This document shows positions 1-9,200 of a DNA stretch of 58,550 nucleotides, piece after piece; position 1 is the stretch's first letter, and each line of letters begins with the position of its first letter. Both the position numbers and the translations under genes were made by a program. The notes under the pieces are model-generated. The model had not been told where the DNA came from, did not search any database, and was given only the letters and a program-made list of their open reading frames with translations. Source of the stretch: Bacteroidales bacterium (GTDB taxonomy: Bacteria; Bacteroidota; Bacteroidia; Bacteroidales; UBA932); the NCBI GenBank assembly GCA_017479265.1, contig JAFVCK010000069.1, positions 1-58,550 on the forward strand, given 5' to 3'.

Positions 1-124
1 CGAAATTTTATATGAGCCATTTTCGAGTCAGCTTCAAATCCGAAGAGGGCGCGAAGCCGGTGCTTCGTAACCGATGAGGATGCAGAAGATGGCCGGAAAG
101 GGCCATAGAAAATGAGAGCAATTA

Positions 125-140
125 TTTCAAAACAGCTTCT
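125..140. repeat. 16-base element shared with the hairpin at 25.34-25.38 kb
   Basis: The 16 bases here, TTTCAAAACAGCTTCT, are identical to the right arm of the perfect hairpin at 25366-25381. They touch the truA stop codon, so on the minus strand the element starts right after truA. Only one arm is present here. The sequence shows the identity directly. That it is a dispersed repeat is inference from two copies. In bases 1-139 I see no gene I can support; there is a short perfect hairpin at 89-106 (six-base arms). Confidence 0.5.
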
Positions 141-904
141 TAATATTCAACATCCGTGAGGAAGAGGCCGCGGGCGGGGACGGATTCGCCGGCACAGCAT
201 CGGTCGTGGCTGTCAAGAAGGGCAGGGATGGAATCAGGCGTGCGCCTGCCGCGTCCGACCTCCACCAGCGTCCCCACAATGGCACGCACCATATTGCGCA
301 GGAAGCGGTCCGCGCTCACCCTGAATACCAGAAGGTCGGAGCCATGAAGGAAAGGAAGTCCGCTCTCGAAAGGGTCGCATACGCTCCAGGAAGCCTCGGT
401 CACCGTGCAGACGGAAGTCTTGTTGTTCCCTCCGGTCTTCTCGAAACAGCTGAAATCATGAGTGCCAAGAAGGCAGCGTGCCGCGACATTCATGGCATCC
501 ATGTCCAGCTTGTATCCGCACTGCCACGACCAAGGCACGGCAAAAGGATTGCGGCCCCTGTCTATCAAGTACATATAACTGCGGCTCACCGCATCGAAAC
601 GCGCATGGAAATCATCGGGGACCTCCGAGACCTCGTGTACGCGCACGGAAACGGGCAAAATGGCATTTAATTTGCAGACCAAAACATTCGCGCCGAGGCG
701 GCCGGAAAAGCTGTCGAAATGGGCTGCATAGCGTATGGCATGCACCCCTGCGTCAGTCCTCCCGGCACCGGTGACGGATATCTCCTCTCCCATCAGGGTT
801 GACAGGGCGGCCTGAAGACATTCCTGGACGGAGGGGGCGTTCGGCTGGATTTGCCAGCCGCTGAAAGAGGTTCCGTCATACGAGAGCACAATCTTGTAGC
901 GCAT
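140..904 (-). CDS. truA: tRNA pseudouridine(38-40) synthase TruA
   Basis: Cytoplasmic enzyme that converts uridine to pseudouridine at positions 38-40 in the tRNA anticodon arm. The protein is 254 residues, the usual size. It begins MRYKIVLSYDGTSFSGWQ and carries the catalytic-aspartate motif GAGRTDAGVHA near residues 55-65; the RFLRNMVR stretch near the C-terminus is also typical. The frame stays open upstream to 1357, but that extension lies inside moxR on the other strand. A TATTTTTG promoter box just upstream (924-931) supports the start at 904. It is divergent from moxR with 36 bases between them. The family assignment is firm. Confidence 0.96.
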   Translation of the reverse strand: MRYKIVLSYDGTSFSGWQIQPNAPSVQECLQAALSTLMGEEISVTGAGRTDAGVHAIRYAAHFDSFSGRLGANVLVCKLNAILPVSVRVHEVSEVPDDFHARFDAVSRSYMYLIDRGRNPFAVPWSWQCGYKLDMDAMNVAARCLLGTHDFSCFEKTGGNNKTSVCTVTEASWSVCDPFESGLPFLHGSDLLVFRVSADRFLRNMVRAIVGTLVEVGRGRRTPDSIPALLDSHDRCCAGESVPARGLFLTDVEY

Positions 905-923
905 GGTATTGAATATTGAAATG

Positions 924-954
924 CAAAAATAACAAATTTTATGGAGAGCGTAAA
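924..954 (-). promoter_or_regulatory. Promoter of truA
   Basis: On the minus strand TATTTTTG (924-931) fits the Bacteroidetes -7 consensus TAnnTTTG, with TTTA 19 bases upstream (951-954) as an imperfect -33 TTTG. It would start RNA about 15 bases before the truA codon chosen. Confidence 0.5.
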
Positions 955-1933
955 CATTAAAGAGCTCAATGACCGCATCCAGCAGGAAAGTTCCTTCGTT
1001 GACCTCCTGACCATGGAGATGGGCAAGGTCATAGTGGGACAGAAGGCCCTGGTAGAGAATCTCATGATAGGACTTCTGTCCGGCGGCCACATATTGCTGG
1101 AAGGCGTGCCCGGTCTGGCAAAGACTTTGGCAATCAACACTTTGGCACAGGCCGTGGACGCAAAGTTCAGCCGCATCCAGTTCACCCCGGACCTGCTTCC
1201 CGCCGACCTCACCGGCACCCTGATTTATTCCCAGAAAGAAGGCCGCTTCGAGGTACACAAAGGCCCCATCTTCGCCAATTTCGTGCTGGCGGATGAAATC
1301 AACCGAAGCCCCGCAAAGGTACAGAGCGCACTTCTGGAGGCCATGCAGGAGCATCAAGTCACAATCGGAGAGGAGACTTTCCGTCTGCCTGAACCCTTCC
1401 TCGTAATGGCCACCCAGAACCCTATAGAGCAGGAAGGCACCTATCCCCTGCCGGAGGCCCAGGTGGACCGTTTCATGCTGAAGGTCGTGGTGGGATATCC
1501 CAAGAAGGACGAGGAGCGCCGGATTATAAGGATGAACAATTCCGGCGAATTCCCCAAGGCCGGCCCCGTGGTCAAGCCCGAGGACATCATAAGGGCCCGC
1601 AACGTGGTCAGGGACGTATATATGGACGAAAAGATAGAGAAGTACATAGTTGACATAGTATATGCCACAAGGACTCCCGGAGATTACAACCTGAAGAATC
1701 TCGAGGGCCTTATCTCCTACGGAGCATCCCCCCGTGCAAGTATCTCTCTGTCAATGGCTTCCAAGGCCTACGCCTTCATAAAGAGAAGGGGCTATGTCAT
1801 TCCGGAAGACGTGAGGGCCGTTTGCAACGAGGTCCTTCGCCACAGGATTGGACTCACATACGAGGCCGAAGCCGAAAACATCACCCCCGAGAACATTATC
1901 TCCCAGGTGCTCAATGCAGTAATAGTACCTTAA
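941..1933 (+). CDS. MoxR-family AAA+ ATPase
   Basis: A 330-residue AAA+ ATPase, full length for MoxR (AAA_3 plus AAA lid). The Walker A region is degenerate in the MoxR manner (EGVPGLAKT, near residues 52-60). Walker B is seen as FVLADEINRSPAKVQSALLEAMQE, split across residues 110-132, and the ATQNPIEQEGTYPLPEAQ segment follows. MoxR proteins act as chaperone-like ATPases working with DUF58 and VWA-domain partners, and exactly such genes follow here. The gap to the DUF58 gene is three bases, so co-transcription is likely. It is the first gene of the aerotolerance (bat) operon. The exact substrate is unknown. Confidence 0.93.
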   Translation: MESVNIKELNDRIQQESSFVDLLTMEMGKVIVGQKALVENLMIGLLSGGHILLEGVPGLAKTLAINTLAQAVDAKFSRIQFTPDLLPADLTGTLIYSQKEGRFEVHKGPIFANFVLADEINRSPAKVQSALLEAMQEHQVTIGEETFRLPEPFLVMATQNPIEQEGTYPLPEAQVDRFMLKVVVGYPKKDEERRIIRMNNSGEFPKAGPVVKPEDIIRARNVVRDVYMDEKIEKYIVDIVYATRTPGDYNLKNLEGLISYGASPRASISLSMASKAYAFIKRRGYVIPEDVRAVCNEVLRHRIGLTYEAEAENITPENIISQVLNAVIVP

Positions 1934-1936
1934 CGG

Positions 1937-2830
1937 ATGGAATCCAGCTCATCGGCAACCGACCTGCTGAAAAAGGTCAGGAAGATTGAAATCAGGACCA
2001 AGGCCCTGTCGCACCAGATTTTCGCCGGTGAATACCATTCGGCCTTCAAGGGCCGTGGAATGGCCTTCAGCGAGGTCAGGGAATACCAGTACGGCGACGA
2101 TGTCCGCAACATGGACTGGAACGTCACCGCCCGCCTGGGCAGCCCGTACGTCAAGGTTTTCGAGGAGGAAAGGGAACTCACGGTAGTGCTGCTGATTGAT
2201 GTCAGCCGCTCCGGGCTGTTCGGCACCACGGTACGCACCAAGCGCGACCTCACCGCCGAAATAGCCGCCGTGCTGTCCTTCTCCGCCATAATCAACAACG
2301 ACAAGGTCGGGGCTCTGTTCTTCAGCGACAAAGTCGAGCAGTTCATACCGCCCAAGAAAGGCCGCAGCCATCTGCTCCATATAATCAGGGAGATAATAGA
2401 CTACAAGCCCTCCTCGGACGGAACGGACATTGGCGAGGCCCTCCGCTACCTCACAGGAGCCTTGAAGAAAAAGTGTACGGCGTTCATGCTCAGCGACATG
2501 CTGGACGTGGATTCTCAGGGAAATCCCCGCTACGAGGATGCCCTGAAGGTCGCGGCGAACCGCCACGACCTGAGCGTGATACGGGTATGCGACCCCCGCG
2601 AGCAGAGCCTTCCCGACATAGGGCTGGTGAACATCAAGGACGCGGAGACAGGCAAGGGATACTGGGTGAACACAGGCAGCAGGCGCATGAGGGAAGCCTA
2701 TTCCAAGTGGTCGGCCGAGCTTGACGAGAAGACGGTGACCCTGCTCAACAGGCACAGGATAGACAACATCAAGGTGCAGACCTGCGACGATTACGTAAAA
2801 AGTCTGATAGGATTGTTCAGGGGAAGATGA
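1937..2830 (+). CDS. DUF58 domain protein of the bat operon
   Basis: A 297-residue cytoplasmic DUF58 protein. The DUF58 signature RGMAFSEVREYQYGDDVRNM lies near residues 40-59. A degenerate VWA-like fold follows, with LLIDVSRSGLFG resembling a MIDAS DxSxS motif near residues 90-101. No membrane segment is seen. In the MoxR/Bat systems this partner sits between the ATPase and the membrane VWA proteins. The stop overlaps the next start in an ATGA (2827-2830), indicating translational coupling. The family is clear; its biochemical role is not established. Confidence 0.9.
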   Translation: MESSSSATDLLKKVRKIEIRTKALSHQIFAGEYHSAFKGRGMAFSEVREYQYGDDVRNMDWNVTARLGSPYVKVFEEERELTVVLLIDVSRSGLFGTTVRTKRDLTAEIAAVLSFSAIINNDKVGALFFSDKVEQFIPPKKGRSHLLHIIREIIDYKPSSDGTDIGEALRYLTGALKKKCTAFMLSDMLDVDSQGNPRYEDALKVAANRHDLSVIRVCDPREQSLPDIGLVNIKDAETGKGYWVNTGSRRMREAYSKWSAELDEKTVTLLNRHRIDNIKVQTCDDYVKSLIGLFRGR

Positions 2831-3855
2831 AAAGTTTGATGCTCATAATCGCTCTGCTGCAGGGAATCATCCCCATGGAGGGGTCTTTCCTGCGCCAGAT
2901 GCAAAAACGCGACAGCGTCCTCATAGGAGACCAACTTCAGTACGGAGTGCTGCTGGAGGATGTGACGGAAGGCACCTCCTTCATGCTGCCGGACCTCTCC
3001 AAGGGCCTCAGGGACAGCGTGGAAGTGCTCGGAGGATGGCAGATTGACACGGTCAAGACCCGCCGCTACGGCAAGGGCCACAAAGTCCATGACATAGAGG
3101 TCCGCACCCTGATCAGCAGTTTCGACGAGGGGCTTTACGACCTCCCCCCAATCAGCGTCGTGAGGAAACTCTCGGACGGGCAGGTTGACACCCTGGTATT
3201 CAAGGGACTCAGCCTGGACGTGAGGACCATGCCCGTGGACACGGCTACATTCACCCCTCACGACATAAAGCCCCAGATGAAATATCCCGTCACTCCCGAC
3301 GAGGTGCTCCCCTGGGTAGGAGGACTCTGGGTCATTACGGCCATAGCCGTTCTCATCTGGGCCCTTCTGACCATGCGCCGCCGCAGGGAAGAGGTCCGTC
3401 AGGAAATGCTGGAGCCCGCCCACATAGTGGCCCTTCGCAAGCTGGACAAATACCGCAGCAGCAAGTTCTGGGCTCCGGAAAAGCAGAAGGCTTTCTATTC
3501 CGGAATCACCGACGCGCTGCGTGAGTATATGGCAAGAAGATACGAAATCGGAGCCATGGAAATGACTACGGCCGAGATTTTCGAGGCCCTCAGGGACACG
3601 GACGTTCCGAAGTATCTTTATACGGACATGAAGGGACTCTTCGAGCGCTCCGACTTTGTCAAGTTCGCAAAGATGACGGTTCCCGAGGAGGATAATGCCA
3701 AGGTGCTGCCTTCGGCAGTAAGGTTCGTCACGGAGACCTACCGAAGCGAAGTGGAGGCAGAGTCAGAAGCGGCCGAGGGCACTCCCGCCCAGGAGACCAC
3801 CCCGATGAACGAGGCCGCCCCCGAGGAGGACAACAGCAGGTTTATGCCAAAGTAG
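2827..3855 (+). CDS. Uncharacterised membrane protein of the bat operon
   Basis: A 342-residue protein of the type usually found between the DUF58 gene and batA in Bacteroidetes. The N-terminus is a weak signal or anchor segment (residues 2-18). A BatD-like beta-rich region follows to about residue 155. There is one membrane helix (VGGLWVITAIAVLIWALL, about residues 163-180) and a cytoplasmic tail rich in charged residues with helical segments. The tail end is acidic and low in complexity (AAEGTPAQETTPMNEAAPEE). It starts inside the DUF58 stop codon and ends three bases before batA. Position and topology suggest a structural partner of BatA/BatB; I do not assign a function. Confidence 0.75.
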   Translation: MKSLMLIIALLQGIIPMEGSFLRQMQKRDSVLIGDQLQYGVLLEDVTEGTSFMLPDLSKGLRDSVEVLGGWQIDTVKTRRYGKGHKVHDIEVRTLISSFDEGLYDLPPISVVRKLSDGQVDTLVFKGLSLDVRTMPVDTATFTPHDIKPQMKYPVTPDEVLPWVGGLWVITAIAVLIWALLTMRRRREEVRQEMLEPAHIVALRKLDKYRSSKFWAPEKQKAFYSGITDALREYMARRYEIGAMEMTTAEIFEALRDTDVPKYLYTDMKGLFERSDFVKFAKMTVPEEDNAKVLPSAVRFVTETYRSEVEAESEAAEGTPAQETTPMNEAAPEEDNSRFMPK

Positions 3856-3858
3856 AGT

Positions 3859-4842
3859 ATGTTTTTCGAATATCCAAATTTGCTATGGCTGGAAGTGGTG
3901 CCGGTGCTGCTGGTACTGCACTACATCTATATGGAAGTCAATGGCAGGGACCCTCATCTGAGGGTGTCTTCATCCGCTCCGTGGCTGGCCTCGGGGACAT
4001 CCGTCCTTAGCTGGCTGCGCCACCTGCCTTTCATTCTGAGAATTGCAGCCATAAGCCTGATTATCATAGCGATAGCCCGCCCGCGCTCATCCAGCGAGAT
4101 GCAGAAGGTGGACACTGAGGGAATAGACATAGTGCTGGCAATGGATGTCTCCGGCAGTATGCTCGCGAGGGATTTCACCCCCGACCGAATCAGCGCTGCC
4201 AAGGACATAGCCATAGAATTCATCGCCCAGAGGCCTTCCGACCGCATAGGCATAGTGGTGTTCGCCGGCGAGAGCTATACCCAGTGCCCGCTTACCACCG
4301 ACAGGGCCACCCTCATCAACCTCATGAAGGACATACAGACGGGCCTTATCGACGACGGCACTGCAATCGGCAACGGACTTGCGACGGCCGTGGCGAGGAT
4401 GAAGGATTCAGATGCCAAGAGCCGGGTGGTGATACTGCTGACGGACGGCGTGAACAACAGCGGAGAAATCACCCCGCAGACCGCAGCCGAGATTGCAAAA
4501 ACCTATGGCATAAGGGTTTACACCATAGGAGTAGGACGCGAGGGCACTGCCCCCTACCCTGTCATGACCCCCTTCGGAATCAAGTATCAGGATGTCAAGG
4601 TGGAAATCGACGAGGACCTGCTGAGGGAAATCGCCTCGTCAACAGGAGGAAGGTATTTCAGGGCCAAGGACAACACCAAGCTCTCGGAAATATACTCCGA
4701 AATCAACAAGATGGAAAAGACCCGCACCACCATAGACAGCTTCCCCATCTACAAGGAGCTGTACACGGGATACGGCCTGGCGGCGCTTGTGTGCCTGCTG
4801 ATAGAGTTGTTGCTTAAACTGCTGATGAGGAGGTTCGTATGA
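3859..4842 (+). CDS. batA: BatA, membrane VWA-domain aerotolerance protein
   Basis: A 327-residue inner-membrane protein. Helices occur near residues 8-24 and 52-72, then a von Willebrand A domain, then a final helix (about 305-322). The MIDAS motif is intact: DVSGSM near residue 96, with TDGVNNSG further on as the second metal-binding loop. The family was named from the Bacteroides aerotolerance operon, where loss of the bat genes lowers oxygen tolerance. The last bases overlap batB by four (ATGA). It probably pairs with BatB in the membrane; this is inferred from the shared architecture. Confidence 0.9.
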   Translation: MFFEYPNLLWLEVVPVLLVLHYIYMEVNGRDPHLRVSSSAPWLASGTSVLSWLRHLPFILRIAAISLIIIAIARPRSSSEMQKVDTEGIDIVLAMDVSGSMLARDFTPDRISAAKDIAIEFIAQRPSDRIGIVVFAGESYTQCPLTTDRATLINLMKDIQTGLIDDGTAIGNGLATAVARMKDSDAKSRVVILLTDGVNNSGEITPQTAAEIAKTYGIRVYTIGVGREGTAPYPVMTPFGIKYQDVKVEIDEDLLREIASSTGGRYFRAKDNTKLSEIYSEINKMEKTRTTIDSFPIYKELYTGYGLAALVCLLIELLLKLLMRRFV

Positions 4843-5852
4843 GTTATTATTTCGCACAAACGCAGTTTTTCTGGCTGTTGCTGCTGATTCCCATCCTGCT
4901 CATAGGCTACGGCCTGATTCAAGCGGCCAGGCGCAGGAAGGTGCGCTCGTTGGGTGACGAGGCCCTTGTAGAGCAGCTCATGCCCTCCCGTTCCCGCAGC
5001 AAGGGCTGGGTCAGGATGGTGCTGTTCTGCCTCGCGTGGCTGTTCTTCGTGACAGGGCTGGCAAGGCCTCTGATCGGGGCGAAGCTCTCCGAGCGCAAGA
5101 CAAAGGGCGCGGAAGTGATGATAGTGCTGGACGTATCCAACTCCATGCTGGCCCAGGACTATTCCCCCAACCGCCTGGAGAGGGCAAAGCTCTCGATTTC
5201 CCGCCTTGTTGACAAGCTCAAGGACGACAGGATAGGCCTGGTGGTGTTTGCCGGAAGGGCCTTCGTGCAGCTGCCCATCACCACGGACTACGTGTCCGCA
5301 AAGATGTTCCTCGGGAACATCTCGACGGGCTCCGTACCGGTGCAGGGCACGGCCATCGGAGACGCAATCAACACAGCCATAAGGAGTTTCAGCGCCCAGA
5401 GCGAAAAGAGCCGGGCCATAATAGTGATTACCGACGGAGAGAACCACGAGGACGACCCGGTGGCTGCCGCCAAGGATGCTGCCGACATGGGAATAGTGGT
5501 ATATACCATAGGAGTAGGCTCTGCTCAAGGCCAGCCAATTCCCATGAACGGAGACCTGCTCAAGGACAGGGACGGCAACATAGTCGTAACCAAACTGGAC
5601 GAAAAGACCCTCAAGGACATAGCCTCCGCCGGCGGTGGAGCGTACGTGCATGCCGGCAATGACGAATTCGGCCTCAACCCCATCATCAACGACATACGCA
5701 AGATGGAGGACGAGGAGTTCACCTCGCAGGTGTTCGAGGAGTTCGACGAGCAGTTCATGTACTTCTTCGCCGTGGCGCTCGCGCTGCTGGTAATAGAAAT
5801 GCTGATAGGGCGCAGACGTTCACGCAAACATTTGTTTGACAGCAAGATATGA
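4839..5852 (+). CDS. batB: BatB, membrane VWA-domain aerotolerance protein
   Basis: A 337-residue paralogue of BatA. Its organisation is the same: helix at residues 8-26, helix near 58-75, VWA domain, and a C-terminal helix ahead of a short basic tail (GRRRSRKHLF). The MIDAS motif is DVSNSM, with ITDGENHED as the later loop. The start overlaps the batA stop and the stop overlaps the batC start, both as four-base ATGA couplings. The tandem BatA/BatB pair is the normal arrangement in Bacteroidetes. Confidence 0.9.
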   Translation: MSYYFAQTQFFWLLLLIPILLIGYGLIQAARRRKVRSLGDEALVEQLMPSRSRSKGWVRMVLFCLAWLFFVTGLARPLIGAKLSERKTKGAEVMIVLDVSNSMLAQDYSPNRLERAKLSISRLVDKLKDDRIGLVVFAGRAFVQLPITTDYVSAKMFLGNISTGSVPVQGTAIGDAINTAIRSFSAQSEKSRAIIVITDGENHEDDPVAAAKDAADMGIVVYTIGVGSAQGQPIPMNGDLLKDRDGNIVVTKLDEKTLKDIASAGGGAYVHAGNDEFGLNPIINDIRKMEDEEFTSQVFEEFDEQFMYFFAVALALLVIEMLIGRRRSRKHLFDSKI

Positions 5853-6592
5853 AAAGATATATAATCATGGCGCTTCTGTTTCTCGTCAGCCTTCAGGCAT
5901 TCGCCCAGGCGGACAAGAAGGAGGTGCGCAGCGGCAACAGGCAGTTCCGCAAGGGAGAGTACAGGCAGTCGGACGTGAGTTACCGCAAGGCCCTGCTGAA
6001 GGACTCGACTTCCGTCGTGGCCAACTATGACCTCGCTTCCAACCTCTACCGCCAGCAGAATTACGACGAGGCGGCCAAGTATATTGCCAAGACAGAGAAC
6101 GTGGCTCCCGGAATGAAGGACGGGGAGAAGATATTTTTCAACCAGGGAGACATAGCCATAGCCCGGCAGGACTGGAAAGGAGCAGTGGATGCATTCAAGA
6201 AGGCCATGCTGATGGACCCTGAGGACATACAGGCGAAGGAAAACTACATCTACGCAAAGAAGAAGCTGGAAGAGCAGCAGAACCAGGACCAGGACCAGAA
6301 TCAGGATCAGCAGGATCAGAACCAGCAGAATCAGGACCAGAACCAGGACCCTTCGAACGAGCCGTCCGGGGACCCCTCGCAAGACCCTTCGCAAGACCAG
6401 CAGAACCAGGACAATCAGGACCAGCCTCAGGACCGGCAGAAGCAGCCCCGGCCTCAGGATGCCAAGATATCGCCCCAGCAGGCCCAGCAAATGCTGAAAG
6501 CCATTCAGGACAAGGAAAAGGAAACCCAGGATAAAGTGAACAAGGAGAAAGCGGAAGCGGCCAAGGCTGCACGCAAGGACAAGAACTGGTGA
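5849..6592 (+). CDS. batC: BatC, secreted TPR protein with Q/N/D-rich tail
   Basis: A 247-residue periplasmic protein. The signal peptide ends near ALQAFAQA (residues 1-20). TPR-like helices fill residues 20-140, in the order expected for BatC: RSGNRQFRKGEY, NYDLASNLYRQQNYDEAAKY, GAVDAFKKAMLMDPEDIQAK. From about residue 145 to 215 the protein becomes a Q/D/N/P low-complexity tract coded by near-repeats of CAG, AAC and GAC. A charged helical end follows. BatC proteins are thought to scaffold the Bat complex. The repetitive DNA (about 6278-6450) is prone to copy-number change. Confidence 0.87.
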   Translation: MKRYIIMALLFLVSLQAFAQADKKEVRSGNRQFRKGEYRQSDVSYRKALLKDSTSVVANYDLASNLYRQQNYDEAAKYIAKTENVAPGMKDGEKIFFNQGDIAIARQDWKGAVDAFKKAMLMDPEDIQAKENYIYAKKKLEEQQNQDQDQNQDQQDQNQQNQDQNQDPSNEPSGDPSQDPSQDQQNQDNQDQPQDRQKQPRPQDAKISPQQAQQMLKAIQDKEKETQDKVNKEKAEAAKAARKDKNW

Positions 6593-6593
6593 T

Positions 6594-9200
6594 ATGAATA
6601 TGAAAAGATTTATGCTTTCGCTGCTGTTTGCAGCATGCACCATAGCCGCCATGGCCCAGGGTGAAATCCGCGTGGAAGCCCCCAACATGGTCGGAGTAGA
6701 TGAGCAGTTCAACCTCACCTTCATAATCGAAGGCGAGGACAAGCCCGGCTCTTTCAGCTGGACCATATCATCCGATTTCCAGCTGGTCTGGGGGCCGCAG
6801 AAGGGCTCTTCAACCAGCATAAACATAGTGAACGGCAAAAGGACCAAGTCGGTGCAATACACTTATACTTACGTACTTATGCCGACCAAGACCGGCAAGT
6901 TCACCCTTCCTGCCGCATCCGCCACCATTAAAGGCAAGCAGATTTCTTCGAAAAGGGCCGAGATAGAGGTGCTGAGCAGCGGTTCCGCCGCAAAGAGCCA
7001 GTCCTCCTCATCCTCGGGCCGATCTTCGGGAGCCACCCGCAGCGGCACAGCCGACATAGCCCAGGACGAACTCTTCCTTCGTTTCAACCTCAGCAAGACC
7101 TCCGCCGTTATAGGCGAACCCATATACGCCACCCTCAAGATTTACAGCGCAGTGAACATCTCCGGCTTCGAGGATGCCAAACTGCCTTCTTTCAACGGTT
7201 TCTGGAGCCAGGAGACAGCCCCCTCGCAGATACAGTTCGCCCGCGAATCGGTAGGTGGACGGATTTATGACGCGGCACTTATCAGAAGCTACGTAATCAT
7301 TCCCCAGCAGGCAGGAGACCTCAGGATAGACCCTGCCGAACTGGTGACCCTCGTCAGCGTACGCACTTCGCGCCACACCGGCAGCATATTCGACGATTTC
7401 TTCGACAACGGCTATACGACTGTGAGAAAGAGGATTACGACCCCTGCCGTTACTGTGCATGTGGGAAGGCTCCCCGACGGCGCTCCGGCATCTTTCGGCG
7501 GCGGTGTAGGCTCATACAGCATTTCCGCCCACCTCACCCGCGACAGCCTCAAGACCCACGATGCCGCCTCTCTGCTGGTGACGGTATCAGGAAAGGGCAA
7601 CGTATCCCTTCTGGAGGCTCCCAAGGTCAAGTTCCCGCCGGACATGGACGTATATGACACCAAGGTCACGGTGAACTCCGAGAAGGGCAGCACTTCAGGC
7701 AGCAAGACCTTCGAATACCCCTTCATCCCCCGCAGCCACGGCGACTTTACCATAGAGCCCGTCGAGTATTCCTACTATGACGTGGGAAGCTCCGGATATG
7801 TGACTCTTAGGACCGGCCCCATTGAGCTCCACGTAGCCAAGGGAGCAGTCAGCGAGTCCTCGGGCAGCGTTTCCACCCTGCCTACGGTAGAGCGCAAGGG
7901 TGTCCGCAACCTTGGCGAGGACATACGCTACATTTCCATAAAGAAGCCTTCCATGGCCTCGGAAAGGACGGCTTTCGTGCGCAGTGCCCTGTACCGGGTG
8001 ATTGCAGCCCTGATGGTGCTCGCCGCACTCGTCGTATGGCTTGTCCGCCGCAAGGCCGAGCGCAACCGCGCCGACGTGGCCATGACAAGGAACAAGAGGG
8101 CCGGAAAAATGGCCATGGGCCGTCTGCGCCAGGCACGGGAATTCATGCAGAAGGGCTTGCAGACGGCATTCTACGAGGAGCTGCACAAGGCCCTGCTGGG
8201 ATTCGCTTCCGACAAGCTTTCAATCGGGGCGGAGGATCTCGGCAAGGACAGCATAGCCTCCCTGATGGAGAAGGCCGGCATATCCGGGGAACTCTCCGGC
8301 AGGTTCACCGCCCTGCTTGACAAATGCGAGCAGGCAAGATATTCCCCCGAGGGCGTTGAAGGCGGAATGGAGGGTCTGTACGAAGAGGCCCTGAACGTGA
8401 TTTCATCCATAGATTCGAATATGAAAGGACATAAGAAGGGCTTCGGAGCCGCGCTCATCGCGCTGGCAGTCATGACATTGACTTCCCTTCCTTCGCAGGC
8501 GCAGGACTACCCCGATTCCCTTTGGAATGCAGGTGTGGCGGCTTACGAAAACGGCCTGTGGGACAGCGCCGCTTCGGCGTGGGAGTCCCTCAAGGGCGCA
8601 GGCATCAGGGATGCCCGAATAGAGTACAACCTCGGCAATGCATATTTCAAGGCCGGAGAGTATCCAAAGGCTATCCTCGCATACGAGAGGGCTCTCAAGG
8701 AAGACCCTTCCATGGCTGACGCAAGGTACAATCTGGATTTTGCCAACTCCTTGATACAGGACAGGATAGACCAGGTGCCGGAGTTTATTTTCAAGGCTTG
8801 GATGCGCAAGGTGAGCTACCTGCTGTCTTCCAATGCATGGGCCGCAGTTTCGCTGGTGATGCTGGCCCTGACGCTCGGCATGCTGCTGCTTTTCCTGCTG
8901 TCTTCAAGCACGGGGCTGCGCAAGACAGGCTTTTTCTCGGCCATTGTCGCCCTGCTGCTTTGTGCCGGTTCACTGGGCTTTGCGCTCTGGCAGGAGGATG
9001 AGGCTACACGTGCGGACAGCGCCATAGTGATGAAGCCGGTTTCCGCCGTAAAGAGTTCACCTGCAGGCGATACGGACCTTTTCGTGATTCATGAAGGCAC
9101 GAAGGTGCGTATCCTTGACGATGTCGGTCAGTGGAAGAACATATCCCTCGCCGACGGCCGTCAAGGCTGGATCCGCTCCACTGATATCGAGGTCATCTGA
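6594..9200 (+). CDS. BatD-BatE fusion protein
   Basis: One uninterrupted 868-residue frame joins two usually separate aerotolerance proteins. Residues 1-609 are BatD: signal peptide ending AAMAQG, repeated Ig-like beta domains, a membrane helix near 469-487 (VIAALMVLAALVVWLV) and a cytosolic helical domain. Residue 610 is a Met (8421) beginning what looks like a complete BatE: an internal signal-peptide-like helix (MKGHKKGFGAALIALAVM), TPRs (NLGNAYFKAGEYPKAILAYERALKEDP), two helices near 740-790 and a C-terminal SH3-like domain. No stop or frameshift separates the halves. The fused form may be processed, or BatE may also be started internally; the sequence cannot decide. It overlaps the convergent next gene by eight bases. 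Confidence 0.88.
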   Translation: MNMKRFMLSLLFAACTIAAMAQGEIRVEAPNMVGVDEQFNLTFIIEGEDKPGSFSWTISSDFQLVWGPQKGSSTSINIVNGKRTKSVQYTYTYVLMPTKTGKFTLPAASATIKGKQISSKRAEIEVLSSGSAAKSQSSSSSGRSSGATRSGTADIAQDELFLRFNLSKTSAVIGEPIYATLKIYSAVNISGFEDAKLPSFNGFWSQETAPSQIQFARESVGGRIYDAALIRSYVIIPQQAGDLRIDPAELVTLVSVRTSRHTGSIFDDFFDNGYTTVRKRITTPAVTVHVGRLPDGAPASFGGGVGSYSISAHLTRDSLKTHDAASLLVTVSGKGNVSLLEAPKVKFPPDMDVYDTKVTVNSEKGSTSGSKTFEYPFIPRSHGDFTIEPVEYSYYDVGSSGYVTLRTGPIELHVAKGAVSESSGSVSTLPTVERKGVRNLGEDIRYISIKKPSMASERTAFVRSALYRVIAALMVLAALVVWLVRRKAERNRADVAMTRNKRAGKMAMGRLRQAREFMQKGLQTAFYEELHKALLGFASDKLSIGAEDLGKDSIASLMEKAGISGELSGRFTALLDKCEQARYSPEGVEGGMEGLYEEALNVISSIDSNMKGHKKGFGAALIALAVMTLTSLPSQAQDYPDSLWNAGVAAYENGLWDSAASAWESLKGAGIRDARIEYNLGNAYFKAGEYPKAILAYERALKEDPSMADARYNLDFANSLIQDRIDQVPEFIFKAWMRKVSYLLSSNAWAAVSLVMLALTLGMLLLFLLSSSTGLRKTGFFSAIVALLLCAGSLGFALWQEDEATRADSAIVMKPVSAVKSSPAGDTDLFVIHEGTKVRILDDVGQWKNISLADGRQGWIRSTDIEVI

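Noticed and set aside
13-78. 21-codon ORF beginning MSHFRVSFKSEEG near the window start
   Set aside because: Too short to judge, with no promoter or conservation evidence visible.
905-1357. 151-codon upstream extension of the truA frame
   Set aside because: It lies inside moxR on the other strand. TruA has normal length from 904 and a promoter box sits just before that start.
5525-6862. Long minus-strand frame (445 codons) opposite batB, batC and batD
   Set aside because: Its leucine/valine-rich middle is the reverse complement of the CAG/GAC repeats in batC. It has no domain, and three well-supported genes occupy the other strand.
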